From Planctomycetota bacterium (GTDB lineage: Bacteria; Planctomycetota; Planctomycetia; Pirellulales; UBA1268), in the NCBI GenBank assembly GCA_003669585.1, contig QWOQ01000011.1, positions 124,001 to 188,000 of the forward strand: a stretch of 64,000 nt of DNA, given 5' to 3'. The notes under the pieces are model-generated. The model saw only the letters and a program-made list of their open reading frames with translations, was not told the DNA's origin and did not search any database. Of this stretch, positions 29,590-38,744 are shown piece by piece. Within the stretch, counting starts at the first letter, position 1. Each line of letters begins with the position of its first letter. A program made the position numbers and the translations under genes.

Positions 29590-30744
29590 TTAGCGAGGAC
29601 TCTTCTCGAGAACAAGTGTTGTTGCAAACGTCACCTCATCGCCGCGCTGTCGGCAGATGTTGCGAAGGGATTCATATGCATGTGCAGCCTGTGCGAGAAG
29701 CACCACAGAAGGCAAAAGACCACTCGTGGGAGTGTTTTCAGGCAATCGCTTCAGCATGATGTCGAGTGCCTCTTGTGATCGGCCTACGCGATGGAGCAGC
29801 GTTACAATCACCTCAAGTGGATACGTTCCTTCTTCAGCAGGAGACGTCGCAGATTCGATTGTCGAAAAATACTCGAGCGCGTGATCGATATTCTCCTTGC
29901 CAATCTGAGCACCGAACCAGAGGCACGAAGCCTTGTAGAGATCTTCAAATGGTGATTCTCCGGCGTAACAAAGATCGGCTGGAAGTCTGCGGCCATACAT
30001 TGCCAATTCCCATGATTTGCTGAGCGTGATCGGATGAGTCGAAGGGCGCGCAATACGCATGACTGAAGCGAGATGCGAGACATCCAGATGAAAACCTGAG
30101 TCGTTATGTATGTCTTCGACCAGAGCGAGCAGTTGAGGAATGGAGTCATTCGGAGAGGTCTCTCGACCTCTCCGGGCCATATCAGCGGCAATCGCGTTTT
30201 GCAGTTCACGATGAATGTGATTGATGAGCACCTCGATTGCGCCTTCTCGATGTGCTGTGGAAATATGCCCCGAAGCCTGATCAAAGGCTGTAATACCGCT
30301 GCATGTTCCTTGATCACGAAGCACGACTGAAAGACCCATCGCCGGATCGACACCCTCCCAGAGTGCCACTCGTACGATTCCCTCGGCACACTCGGGCCGG
30401 TCAACGAGAGCACTGAGCCTTGTGGCGACTTCTGATGCGTCACAGGACGCTCGCAAATACATCCATGCCTCGGCCACATCTCCGCGATCGAGAAGGGGCC
30501 AGCCAACTTCTCGGCAGGCTTTCAGCGATGCATTATCGAGTTTATCGCGGGTAGCGGAATCAATTGTTCCAGTGTCACCTACCGGCGAAAGTCCGATTGC
30601 AAGACGATTCTGAATAAGTCGTACATCAAACAGAGCATGCCATCGTTCTTGAATCGCCAAATTGTTCGCCAGTACTTCGAGCATTGCATCAACTCCGTTT
30701 GTCTCAGCGGAAGTGAGAAGCGTGTCGTAAATATCATGTGCCAT
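29590..30744 (-). CDS. Uncharacterised protein, TPR-like helical
   Basis: MAHDIYDTLLTSAETNGVDAMLEVLANNLAIQERWHALFDVRLIQNRLAIGLSP...; internal ATG 30744 avoids overlap with the neighbouring gene. Confidence 0.65.
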   Translation of the reverse strand: MAHDIYDTLLTSAETNGVDAMLEVLANNLAIQERWHALFDVRLIQNRLAIGLSPVGDTGTIDSATRDKLDNASLKACREVGWPLLDRGDVAEAWMYLRASCDASEVATRLSALVDRPECAEGIVRVALWEGVDPAMGLSVVLRDQGTCSGITAFDQASGHISTAHREGAIEVLINHIHRELQNAIAADMARRGRETSPNDSIPQLLALVEDIHNDSGFHLDVSHLASVMRIARPSTHPITLSKSWELAMYGRRLPADLCYAGESPFEDLYKASCLWFGAQIGKENIDHALEYFSTIESATSPAEEGTYPLEVIVTLLHRVGRSQEALDIMLKRLPENTPTSGLLPSVVLLAQAAHAYESLRNICRQRGDEVTFATTLVLEKSPR

Positions 30745-30793
30745 GGTGCATTCCTTATGTAGGGTGAGTGGTGGTGGGTGTGGAAGCGACGGC

Positions 30794-31729
30794 TTACGGC
30801 TTTGAAACTCGCTGTCGGAGTGATTCATACGCGAAGACTGCGGCGCTTGCCGATACATTCAGACTGTTGGCGAGTCCGCACATCGGCAATCGCACTTCTT
30901 GCCAAGAGAGCCTGTTGAGAGCAGAAGATTCTTTCCAGAGATTTGAAATCCCGAATGATTCGTTACCAAAAAGAATCGCCACTGATCCGGTAAGGTCAAC
31001 GGTATGCCATTCGACCGCCCCCTCGGGAGAAGCTGCCACAATGCGTCGATTCGTTGCAAAACACCAATCAATGGTGTTTTGTGTGGATGCGACGGCCAGG
31101 GGAACGGAAAAAACGGTGCCCAGACTCGAGCGAATCACAGCGGGATTTGCCGGATCGGTTCGTCCATCGGCAACAACAACTGCGGCGATGCCAGTCGCGT
31201 CAGCCGAACGAAAAATGGCACCAAGATTTCCAGGTTTTTCAACCGCCTCTATCACAAAGATCGGCGCCGTGAATACAGAGGGGAGTTCCGCGAGTCCTCC
31301 AGCTTTCCAGCGTACAAGAGCCACTATCCCCTCATTCCGAGCGCCAAATGCCAATTTTGTAAAAACGCGAGTTGCGAGCATGACCATGCGACTGCCGCGA
31401 GAGGCAAGCACTTCAAGCAGGGCATGTGTATCAGCGGACTCATCTGAGGCGTCGACAAAGACTTCGAGAATTTCAACATTCGCTGCAATTGCAGCCCGAA
31501 TTTCGCGTCGTCCATCTACCAATGTGCAGCCGGTACGCAGACGCATAGAAGCACTGCGCAACTGAGTTGCCTCTTTCAAGAGTGGATTGGATGAACTCGT
31601 AATAACGTGTCGTTGATCCAAGAAAAACTCGCTGCAGTGAAAAGTGATTGCATCAGTTTTGTGAACATCAGCCTCGTCGAGCGAATGCCCCGAACTCCAG
31701 CGGACGGCCGGCGTCATCAACACATTCAA
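30794..31729 (-). CDS. TrmH/SpoU-family RNA 2'-O-methyltransferase
   Basis: VITSSSNPLLKEATQL; EAVEKPGNLGAIFRSADATGIAAVVVADGRTDPANPAVIRSSLGTVFSVPLA; AILFGNESFGISN; VRLPMCGLANSLNVSASAAVFAYE; start uncertain. Confidence 0.88.
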   Translation of the reverse strand: MNVLMTPAVRWSSGHSLDEADVHKTDAITFHCSEFFLDQRHVITSSSNPLLKEATQLRSASMRLRTGCTLVDGRREIRAAIAANVEILEVFVDASDESADTHALLEVLASRGSRMVMLATRVFTKLAFGARNEGIVALVRWKAGGLAELPSVFTAPIFVIEAVEKPGNLGAIFRSADATGIAAVVVADGRTDPANPAVIRSSLGTVFSVPLAVASTQNTIDWCFATNRRIVAASPEGAVEWHTVDLTGSVAILFGNESFGISNLWKESSALNRLSWQEVRLPMCGLANSLNVSASAAVFAYESLRQRVSKP

Positions 31730-32588
31730 GCCTCCCTGATTCGATGCCGGAAGAGGAGGATAAACTTTGGCTGATTGGCTGGGTCACAGGGGCCAACGAC
31801 TGGACACAGAGGTCATTAATCGTTGAACCAGCATCGGCAATTGCATTGGCAATCGCGGACGAGAGCCGAACCGCGTTCCATTGAGGGGAATGCGATGTGA
31901 TGAGCCACGGTCCACGTGACAAGTCGCATACGGTCGCGAGGAGTCGCAGCAGCGGATCGAGATCCCGATCAATCGCGAACGCTTCTCCTTTGGGACCGTG
32001 GCCCCAAGAGGGTGGATCGAGAACAACGCCATCGAAAGTGCGACCGCGTCGAATCTGACGAGCAACAAATGATGGAACGTCATCGAAGGCCCATTGAATC
32101 GAAGTCTCTGTAAGTCCAGATGCTTTGGCGTTGGCTTTTGCAGTGGCAATTGCTTGCCGAGAAGCATCAACGTGAATCACATGCGCTCCGGCTGCCGCCA
32201 TCGCTAGGGAAGCACCGCCAGTATGAGCAAACAAAGAGAGCATACGGGCTCCAGGACGAACGACGCGATGGAGCCACTGCCACTGTTTAAATTGCTCCGG
32301 AAAGACACCTATCTGTCCGGAAGGCGCAAGCCGTAGACCAAGAGTGATTGTCTGTGCTCCAATGGCCACAGAGGCACTCCATGAAGTGGGAAGTGGTTTG
32401 CGAATGATCCACTCACCACCAGACTCACAGTGGCTTTGAAAAGCTACCGCAGCGTCACTCCAAAGCGGACTGCTTCGAGAAACTCCTCGCGCAGCAGGCG
32501 ATGGGCGATCGACAAGAATTCCACCAAGTTGCTCAAGCTTTCGCCCAGCTCCAGAATCAACAAGCCTATCATCGTCGCAGCGGCTCAT
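31668..32588 (-). CDS. RlmI/RlmK-like class I SAM-dependent methyltransferase
   Basis: GVFPEQFKQWQWL, MLSLFAHTGGASLAMAAAGAHVIHVDASRQAI, FDGVVLDPPSWGHGPKGEAF, LITSHSPQW. Confidence 0.82.
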   Translation of the reverse strand: MSRCDDDRLVDSGAGRKLEQLGGILVDRPSPAARGVSRSSPLWSDAAVAFQSHCESGGEWIIRKPLPTSWSASVAIGAQTITLGLRLAPSGQIGVFPEQFKQWQWLHRVVRPGARMLSLFAHTGGASLAMAAAGAHVIHVDASRQAIATAKANAKASGLTETSIQWAFDDVPSFVARQIRRGRTFDGVVLDPPSWGHGPKGEAFAIDRDLDPLLRLLATVCDLSRGPWLITSHSPQWNAVRLSSAIANAIADAGSTINDLCVQSLAPVTQPISQSLSSSSGIESGRLECVDDAGRPLEFGAFARRG

Positions 32589-32817
32589 CCGATCATAACT
32601 CTCGTTTTAGAAAAGTGACGTGTGCGTAAAAAACATTTTTTGCTACGTAGAGAAAAAGAGCCAGAGACGTCGGAACTTTATAGCAACTGTTTCGTTCATT
32701 GTTTTCAGGACGCGAGCGTTTCGTCAGTCCAACTTGGAAGTGCAGCGAATGGAGCGTGAGTCTTCGCTCGCTGTCGATTCCTCGAAAAATGTTTTGTCAC
32801 CACGCAAGGAGTCCTTC

Positions 32818-33585
32818 ATGATGTGGAAGAGAGTTTTTTTTGGTGCGATAATCGGAACTGGCTGTGCAGTGGGGGGCGCGAGCGAAAGTTTTAGCCAAGA
32901 CGGCCCAAGACACAATTCTGAAGGGCAACCAGGGTGGCATGCAGAACATCGATCTCATGGAAGAGGCCCCGAAGGGGGGATGCACGAGCGTAAGGACAGC
33001 GAGCAGCGACGCCACCCTCAGGGGGAACGTTATCGTGAACACGGTGATCATGCGGCACGTCCTCACAGACAGAAAGAGCCGATGCATCACACAGACGATC
33101 GTCAGCAGCATCGTGGCGATCGTGATGATCGTGGCGGACCGCATTCATTTTCTGGTCCGCATCAGCAATTTCCAGATCAAGTGCGACACCATCTTGAACA
33201 GATGGCCAAGCAGATTGAAATGCATTTTGCACAGGTTGAAAAACGCATGAACGCTCTTGAATCGGTTCGTCACCACGATGCGCAGCAGTCCCGCTTTCCC
33301 GGAAGCATGCATCCCATGTACGGCCAGATGCCACAGCAGGGACCGCCGATGGGCCCCGGTGTGCACCCGTACCCGGCCTACAAGAGTGGATCACCGAAGG
33401 AAAAAATAGTTCCACACGAAGCATCAGAGCAGATGCGGAAAGAGTTTCAAAAGAAAATGGAAGAGGGGAAACAGAAAATGGAAAAGGCAAGAGAGCAATT
33501 TTCCCAAATGCAGCAACGGATTGTCGAACTCGAAAAAGAAGTAAAAAGACTGAAGAAGAGTTTAAAAGACGACGATGACGATTGA
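32818..33585 (+). CDS. Exported His-rich, coiled-coil hypothetical protein with acidic tail
   Basis: Signal peptide MMWKRVFFGAIIGTGCAVGGASESFSQ; His/Arg/Asp-rich region; coiled coil ending KRLKKSLKDDDDD. Confidence 0.6.
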   Translation: MMWKRVFFGAIIGTGCAVGGASESFSQDGPRHNSEGQPGWHAEHRSHGRGPEGGMHERKDSEQRRHPQGERYREHGDHAARPHRQKEPMHHTDDRQQHRGDRDDRGGPHSFSGPHQQFPDQVRHHLEQMAKQIEMHFAQVEKRMNALESVRHHDAQQSRFPGSMHPMYGQMPQQGPPMGPGVHPYPAYKSGSPKEKIVPHEASEQMRKEFQKKMEEGKQKMEKAREQFSQMQQRIVELEKEVKRLKKSLKDDDDD

Positions 33586-33601
33586 ACGATAAGAGCAACC
33601 G

Positions 33602-33642
33602 AAGGCGGCTGTCGAAAATGTCGACAGCCGCCTTTTTTATTT
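33602..33642 (+). terminator. Rho-independent terminator
   Basis: Perfect 14-bp stem aaggcggctgtcga / tcgacagccgcctt with 5-nt loop aaatg, followed by T-rich tract. Confidence 0.88.
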
Positions 33643-33762
33643 TGAGTGTGCCTGAAAATATCCCGAGTCTCTCTGCTCTCAAAAAACAAAAGAAGCAAAA
33701 ATCAGGTCAATGCAAGATGTTCGCACGAAGCCCTTTCGATCAATAATCTTTGAAGCGAGGGT

Positions 33763-35991
33763 TTAGGTGCGTTTGTTTTTCTTGTGTGACTTCTGGGGAG
33801 TAACTTTTCGGGCAGGAGATTTTGAACCCTTTTTTCCCTTTGAAACAGCGGAACGGTTCGGTTGTGCAGGCGTGCCAGACTCTGGTTCGATAGGGTGTTT
33901 TACGACATGAGGTAACACAGGAGCAACAATCACAACGTTCTCCCCGAGATCAAGCTCCTCGTCCTCAATCTTGCGTCCTCGATCATTGAGAATCGTGTCA
34001 GCTTCTGCTGTTTTTCGTTTGGCAACCTCGAGTAGGCGTTGATAGAGAGCATCGCGGTTAATTCCGTTCATGCTTGAAACAGCAGTTGCGACTTCGCCGA
34101 GATAGCGCAGAAAAATATTGCGACGCTGTCCTTCTTGCGCAACGCGAAGGCGTCTTCGAAGATACATGCCGAGTTTTCTTCCGACAGATTGAAGAGCAAG
34201 ACGAATCTCTTTGGTAATTTCTGGATAGGAAGCAATGGCTTCTTTCGATTCACTCGTGAAGGGCACCCAAACGCTCGCCATGTGCACCATGATTGTGACG
34301 GGCCCGGAGGGAAGGCTCCCTCGCGATTGTGAGAGACCGTAGGAACGCCAGTTGTTTGCCAGAATTGTTTGAGTGACCGCACATGCAGCATGTTGAAATT
34401 GAAGCGGCACGCGGTTGGCATACCTCAGCACGCTCATCGTCTGTCCCTCATCGAGGTTGACGTGTTGCATGGCAGTGTGGAGTGCGGCAATTGCATCTTT
34501 TTTAAGTCGCGAAGGCGACTGTCGACGAGTGAGCTGTGCTTCTTCAAGTATTTTTTCGGCTGCGTCGCTTCCCATGCCGGTAAATGTTGTCGTAAGAAAC
34601 TGGCGCAGACTTCTGGCATCGCTTTGAGCTACTAATTCATTGAGCACTTCGAGCGAGACCTTTTGTGCTGCCGGAGAGCCGCCATAGGCAAGGGCGGCTT
34701 CAATGACGAATGGGTTACCACGGTAGACGCTTGGTGGACGCGTAAAGGCGACAAAAAATTCTCCCGGCACCACCTGCCGCAGCCCTGCTAGGAGTCGTTG
34801 TTCACCGATAGGTACTACACAATCAGTAGCCGGTGGAGGAATTCGCGTTTCTTGAATAGCTCGATACAGAGCATCACCTTCTCCGCGTCCAATCTTTGCC
34901 GCAGTAGTGCGAGTCGAAAGTTTTGCTGTTTCACAAATGCGTTTTGCTACCCCCGAACCAACTCGCGAAAAACTCCCGGTGAGAAACTGGCTGAGAGTAA
35001 GTTTTGGATTGTCCTGCAGCATCGTTAAGAGTCTGCCAAGTTCAATGCCGTAGGGGTGAGGTTTGATCTCCTTGGGTTCTGGTGGAAGGTCTTCGCTCGA
35101 TCGTTCAAATGTGCGTTGCACTCCGTCCGGTCCAAGAGAGTGGAAGCGAGCATGCGGATTGGAGATAGCGGTCTGCTCAAGATATTCATCAACGCTTCCG
35201 CGACCACGTTGATATTTGGATTCCAGTTCGATGGTTACTCGTGTTCCATGGTCGATTGATTCCCCATGGGTGTTTTCACCAACCCATTCGATGCCATGTT
35301 TCGTCATGAGATCTTTGCCAGCTTTTCCCGGTGGCAGATCAATTCCTTCTCCTCGACCGTTGAGAATTTCTGGCTTGTTTACCTTCGTGTCGATTCGTAG
35401 CTCGTAGTAATGAGCAGGCAGCTTCGCAGAGATCTTTGAAATAATTTTTACAGGCTTTCCGGTTGTAAGTACGCCGTACATGCCCGCTGCGGAAATTCCA
35501 ATTCCTTGCTGTCCGCGACTCATGCGAAGTCTGTGAAATTTTGAACCGTAGAGAAGTTTTCCAAAGATCAGAGGGATCTGTTTTGCAACAATGCCAGGAC
35601 CATTGTCCTGAATGCTCACACGGTGACGATTGGGCTCAGTTTCCTCGATATGAACCCAAATTTCTGGAAGAATGCCTGCTTCCTCACAGGCATCGAGCGA
35701 ATTGTCGACAGCTTCCTTCACGGTTGTGAGTAGAGCTTTTCGCGGTGAGTCAAAGCCCAAGAGATGACGATTCTTTGCAAAAAATTCGCTGACCGAGATA
35801 TCACGTTGTCCAGCCGCAAGTGTTTGAGCCGTTGCTCGTCGACGGGTTGGTGCACGAGCAGAACCGTTGGAAGACGGCTTCGTCGAGCTCTCCGATTCAA
35901 TGGATGCAACAGGCGGCTCATTATCCTGGCTAGATTCTGAACGCTGTTTTTTTGTAAGTGCGGAGCGGATCTTTGTGCGAGAGTGGGCCAT
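33763..35991 (-). CDS. top6B: DNA topoisomerase VI subunit B
   Basis: GHKL motifs KEAVDNSLDACEEAG, IQDNGPGI, SRGQQGIGISAAGMYG; H2TH LTLSQFLTGSFSRVGSGVAKRICETAKL; transducer PATDCVVPIGEQRL, TRPPSVYRGNPFVIEAALAYGG, LRYANRVPLQFQ, HMASVWVPFTSESKEAIA. Confidence 0.95.
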   Translation of the reverse strand: MAHSRTKIRSALTKKQRSESSQDNEPPVASIESESSTKPSSNGSARAPTRRRATAQTLAAGQRDISVSEFFAKNRHLLGFDSPRKALLTTVKEAVDNSLDACEEAGILPEIWVHIEETEPNRHRVSIQDNGPGIVAKQIPLIFGKLLYGSKFHRLRMSRGQQGIGISAAGMYGVLTTGKPVKIISKISAKLPAHYYELRIDTKVNKPEILNGRGEGIDLPPGKAGKDLMTKHGIEWVGENTHGESIDHGTRVTIELESKYQRGRGSVDEYLEQTAISNPHARFHSLGPDGVQRTFERSSEDLPPEPKEIKPHPYGIELGRLLTMLQDNPKLTLSQFLTGSFSRVGSGVAKRICETAKLSTRTTAAKIGRGEGDALYRAIQETRIPPPATDCVVPIGEQRLLAGLRQVVPGEFFVAFTRPPSVYRGNPFVIEAALAYGGSPAAQKVSLEVLNELVAQSDARSLRQFLTTTFTGMGSDAAEKILEEAQLTRRQSPSRLKKDAIAALHTAMQHVNLDEGQTMSVLRYANRVPLQFQHAACAVTQTILANNWRSYGLSQSRGSLPSGPVTIMVHMASVWVPFTSESKEAIASYPEITKEIRLALQSVGRKLGMYLRRRLRVAQEGQRRNIFLRYLGEVATAVSSMNGINRDALYQRLLEVAKRKTAEADTILNDRGRKIEDEELDLGENVVIVAPVLPHVVKHPIEPESGTPAQPNRSAVSKGKKGSKSPARKVTPQKSHKKNKRT

Positions 35992-36323
35992 TCAATACTC
36001 AGAGTGGATGTGGGAGTAGGAAATTATCTTTCGACTGTGATTTGAGAGATCGGTCTTGGCAAGGGGGGCGAAGTATAGCGGTTGTAGGGCCCAGAATGCT
36101 GCAAAGCTGTGTGATGGAGTGTGAAGATTTGGCTGTCGGGCAGAAGGGTCACTGCCCGTGGCAAAGAACTCATCCACGCAAACCGCATGCGTCGACGTTC
36201 TTACGAAGGCTGAATTGAGGAGATTCTCCGCAAAAAATGGCTGAATGTTTCACGAGGAGCGGAGCGGATTTTTCTCAATGTGTGTTCGTGTTGTGACAAC
36301 AGATCGACCACTTTACGAGCGAG

Positions 36324-36689
36324 GTGAACATGCGTATGAGTTCCGTCAGGCCCAAAGCTGCTCTCTCCGTGGTCTGGGTTGCCGTCATCACGTTTGAAAT
36401 TCTAGCGAGTGTCGGGGCGGTAGCAGTACCGATTGACGGAGGTACAGAAGTGCCTCCACCAGATGTTTTTTACAACTTTTATGTACCACCTGTGAACGCA
36501 GGAAATTATCCGGGCGCAGGCACACAACTCTACGTCTCACCGCGACCGGTGCCGCCGCGCATGGGGCATACGTGGAATACCTATCCACCTCTCATGCCGC
36601 ACGAGTTTCTCTACAAGCATAAGCGTCGTTACATTCGTCCAGCAGGTGCAACCGGATTTCAAACTAATGTCCGTGCCTACTGGTATTAA
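36324..36689 (+). CDS. Small exported protein, hypothetical
   Basis: Signal-peptide-like N-terminus, Pro/Tyr-rich mature region. Confidence 0.5.
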   Translation: MNMRMSSVRPKAALSVVWVAVITFEILASVGAVAVPIDGGTEVPPPDVFYNFYVPPVNAGNYPGAGTQLYVSPRPVPPRMGHTWNTYPPLMPHEFLYKHKRRYIRPAGATGFQTNVRAYWY

Positions 36690-36759
36690 TTTGTCTACGA
36701 ATTTTTCTGTCTGCCTTTTGAATACCTGTCTGCTGACCAATCCTCGGAGAGATGCATCA

Positions 36760-37149
36760 ATGTCTGCCACAGTCGTGAAGGTTTTGTGTGTTGCCGTATT
36801 GGTCCTGTCGGCTTTTATGAGTCCCGTTCAAGTTGCAGTTGCAGGCGACGGATCTTATGCGGCGCAGAAACGATATTTCTTACGGAGTCAGGATCGCAGT
36901 TGGCATAGTGCGTGGTACGATCCCTCGGTTGGAATGCCGATGGCATTGGTCGTTCCACCAACGGCAGAATTTCAGTCACAATATTCGTGGGGTGTACCTA
37001 GTTCCAGAACACTTCCGATCTATCATCAGTTTTTGCGTCCCTCTCCGGGATCCAGAACAGTTTCTGGCAGAAGTCGCCTCCGTCCAACGCCGAAACAGCC
37101 GAGCGATACCGTTCAATTTGGAGTTGCGCCCGTACGCGGTCCGTGGTAG
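36760..37149 (+). CDS. Small exported protein, hypothetical
   Basis: MSATVVKVLCVAVLVLSAFMSPVQVAVAGDGSYAAQKRYFLRSQDRSWHSAWYDPS...; ATG 36760 preceded by GGAGAGATGCATCA. Confidence 0.5.
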   Translation: MSATVVKVLCVAVLVLSAFMSPVQVAVAGDGSYAAQKRYFLRSQDRSWHSAWYDPSVGMPMALVVPPTAEFQSQYSWGVPSSRTLPIYHQFLRPSPGSRTVSGRSRLRPTPKQPSDTVQFGVAPVRGPW

Positions 37150-37213
37150 TGCAGGAAAAGCAACTCGGCTGTACGGCGTGGAAGCGGCGACAAGAAGACC
37201 CGATTGACACCGA

Positions 37214-38467
37214 TTACGAGCGCGACGCAAGCCGTTTGCGAGCAGTTGCGGCCCATGGACTTGCCGGGGCAAGTACTAAGAATGTCTGCCAGTGGCGTTT
37301 TGCCTCTGTCGATCGTCCGGTGTCTTCGAGTACACCCGCCAGATGCCAATGAGCTTCGGCGTAGTCTGGTTGCTGTGAGAGCACGCCCTCAAGTGCAGCG
37401 ATCGCGAGTTCATGTTCGCCAAGTTCTGCGAGGACACAACCGAGGTTCGTGCGGGCTTCAAGATGGGACGCATCGAGTTCAATTGCCATGAAGTAACGTT
37501 CACGAGCTGCCGTAAGATCGCCGCTGCGATAGAGCAACTCTGCAAGCATAAAGCAGATGTGCGAGGTTGGTCCCTCAGCCTGCAAGGCTGCGCGAAGGGC
37601 TTCCCCAGCCTCAACAAACTGTCCTGCAGCTTCAAGCTCTGCAGCGATATCGAGAAGCTCGTCGCCAGATGGTCCGGGTGAAAAACGAGATGGAAATGGG
37701 AGACAGACATCTTCTCCATCACGAGAATCTTCATGGGAAATTGTTGAAAGATAATTGTCACACTTCGCTGGGGCGATTGGTTTTTCAAGAGTTTCCTCGG
37801 AAAGACCATTGGCATAAAAGTGAAGTTGTAACTGGCCTCCCGAGCCAACGAGTCGACCTCCACGCCGCAGGCTGAGTCGACGGCCATCAGCAACGATTCG
37901 ATCAGTCATTTGCGCCGCCTCGGTCGCTCCACCAGCCGCCAAGCCCGAAAGCTTTGTATCAATTTCGCGCAGAGTGAGGCCCCCTCGCATCAAACGTATG
38001 AGTCCTCTCGCAATCAATAATTGTTCGAAGTTGAACCACGACAACGATCCAACGCTGCGTGCTGGTATCAGGAGGCCTCTTCGAACCCAGTGCCGCACTG
38101 CAGCCCTTGGAATATCCAAAACATCAGCCATGACGCCCACCGTATAGAGACGGCGCACATCACCATTCGCGTCAAGAGGTTCAACCATTCTCCAAAACAG
38201 ATTTTCGTGAACAATTTCAGGATTTCCATCTCCAGAGGCAATCTGCACGGAAGCTCGAGCTGTTTGTTTTACAGATTCTTTTTCAGTTGCTCGATGATGA
38301 TCTCCGAGCACAACAACATCGGTCAGTGGGTCGATTTGATCGACGAGCGTTCCCCCTTTGGTCTGGATGAGATGGCGAGCATCTCGAATGGTGGCATCGG
38401 CAAGGCGGCCAAAAACGGCCACTCGTTTGCCAGCAAGACTTTGGATGATGAGAGTCTGGTCGTCCAT
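37214..38467 (-). CDS. BRCT-like + MerR-type HTH + TPR fusion protein
   Basis: LAGKRVAVFGRLADATIRDARHLIQTKGGTLVDQIDPLTDVVVLGD (BRCT-like); LYTVGVMADVLDIPRAAVRHWVRRGLLIPA...FEQLLIARGLIRLMRGGLTLREIDTKL (MerR-like); C-terminal TPRs (HLEARTNLGCVLAELGEHELAIAALEGVLSQQPDYAEAHWHLAGVLEDTG). Confidence 0.8.
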   Translation of the reverse strand: MDDQTLIIQSLAGKRVAVFGRLADATIRDARHLIQTKGGTLVDQIDPLTDVVVLGDHHRATEKESVKQTARASVQIASGDGNPEIVHENLFWRMVEPLDANGDVRRLYTVGVMADVLDIPRAAVRHWVRRGLLIPARSVGSLSWFNFEQLLIARGLIRLMRGGLTLREIDTKLSGLAAGGATEAAQMTDRIVADGRRLSLRRGGRLVGSGGQLQLHFYANGLSEETLEKPIAPAKCDNYLSTISHEDSRDGEDVCLPFPSRFSPGPSGDELLDIAAELEAAGQFVEAGEALRAALQAEGPTSHICFMLAELLYRSGDLTAARERYFMAIELDASHLEARTNLGCVLAELGEHELAIAALEGVLSQQPDYAEAHWHLAGVLEDTGRSTEAKRHWQTFLVLAPASPWAATARKRLASRS

Positions 38468-38744
38468 GACCGAAGTGCCCAAGGTGACAATAAATTCAAT
38501 CGCGGACAAAATCGTTTTGTGAACGACTCAGCTCCGCAGCGTGCGTATGCTACCGACCCGGACGCAAGCACAACAAGCAATCTATTCAATTCGACCATCG
38601 GAAAAAAGCATCCAAACCCGAATGCCGATGCGAGCGAACGATTTGATCTGTGTGTCAGGAGTGGAGAAAATGTTGGGAGAGTGGTTCCCAAGATTTTTAA
38701 GCCACCAAAGACTCAGCCGCGAAAGGAGGGATTCAGAAAATCTA

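Noticed and set aside
32891-33682. 263-aa minus-strand ORF
   Set aside because: Antisense to the His-rich exported protein and running across its terminator.
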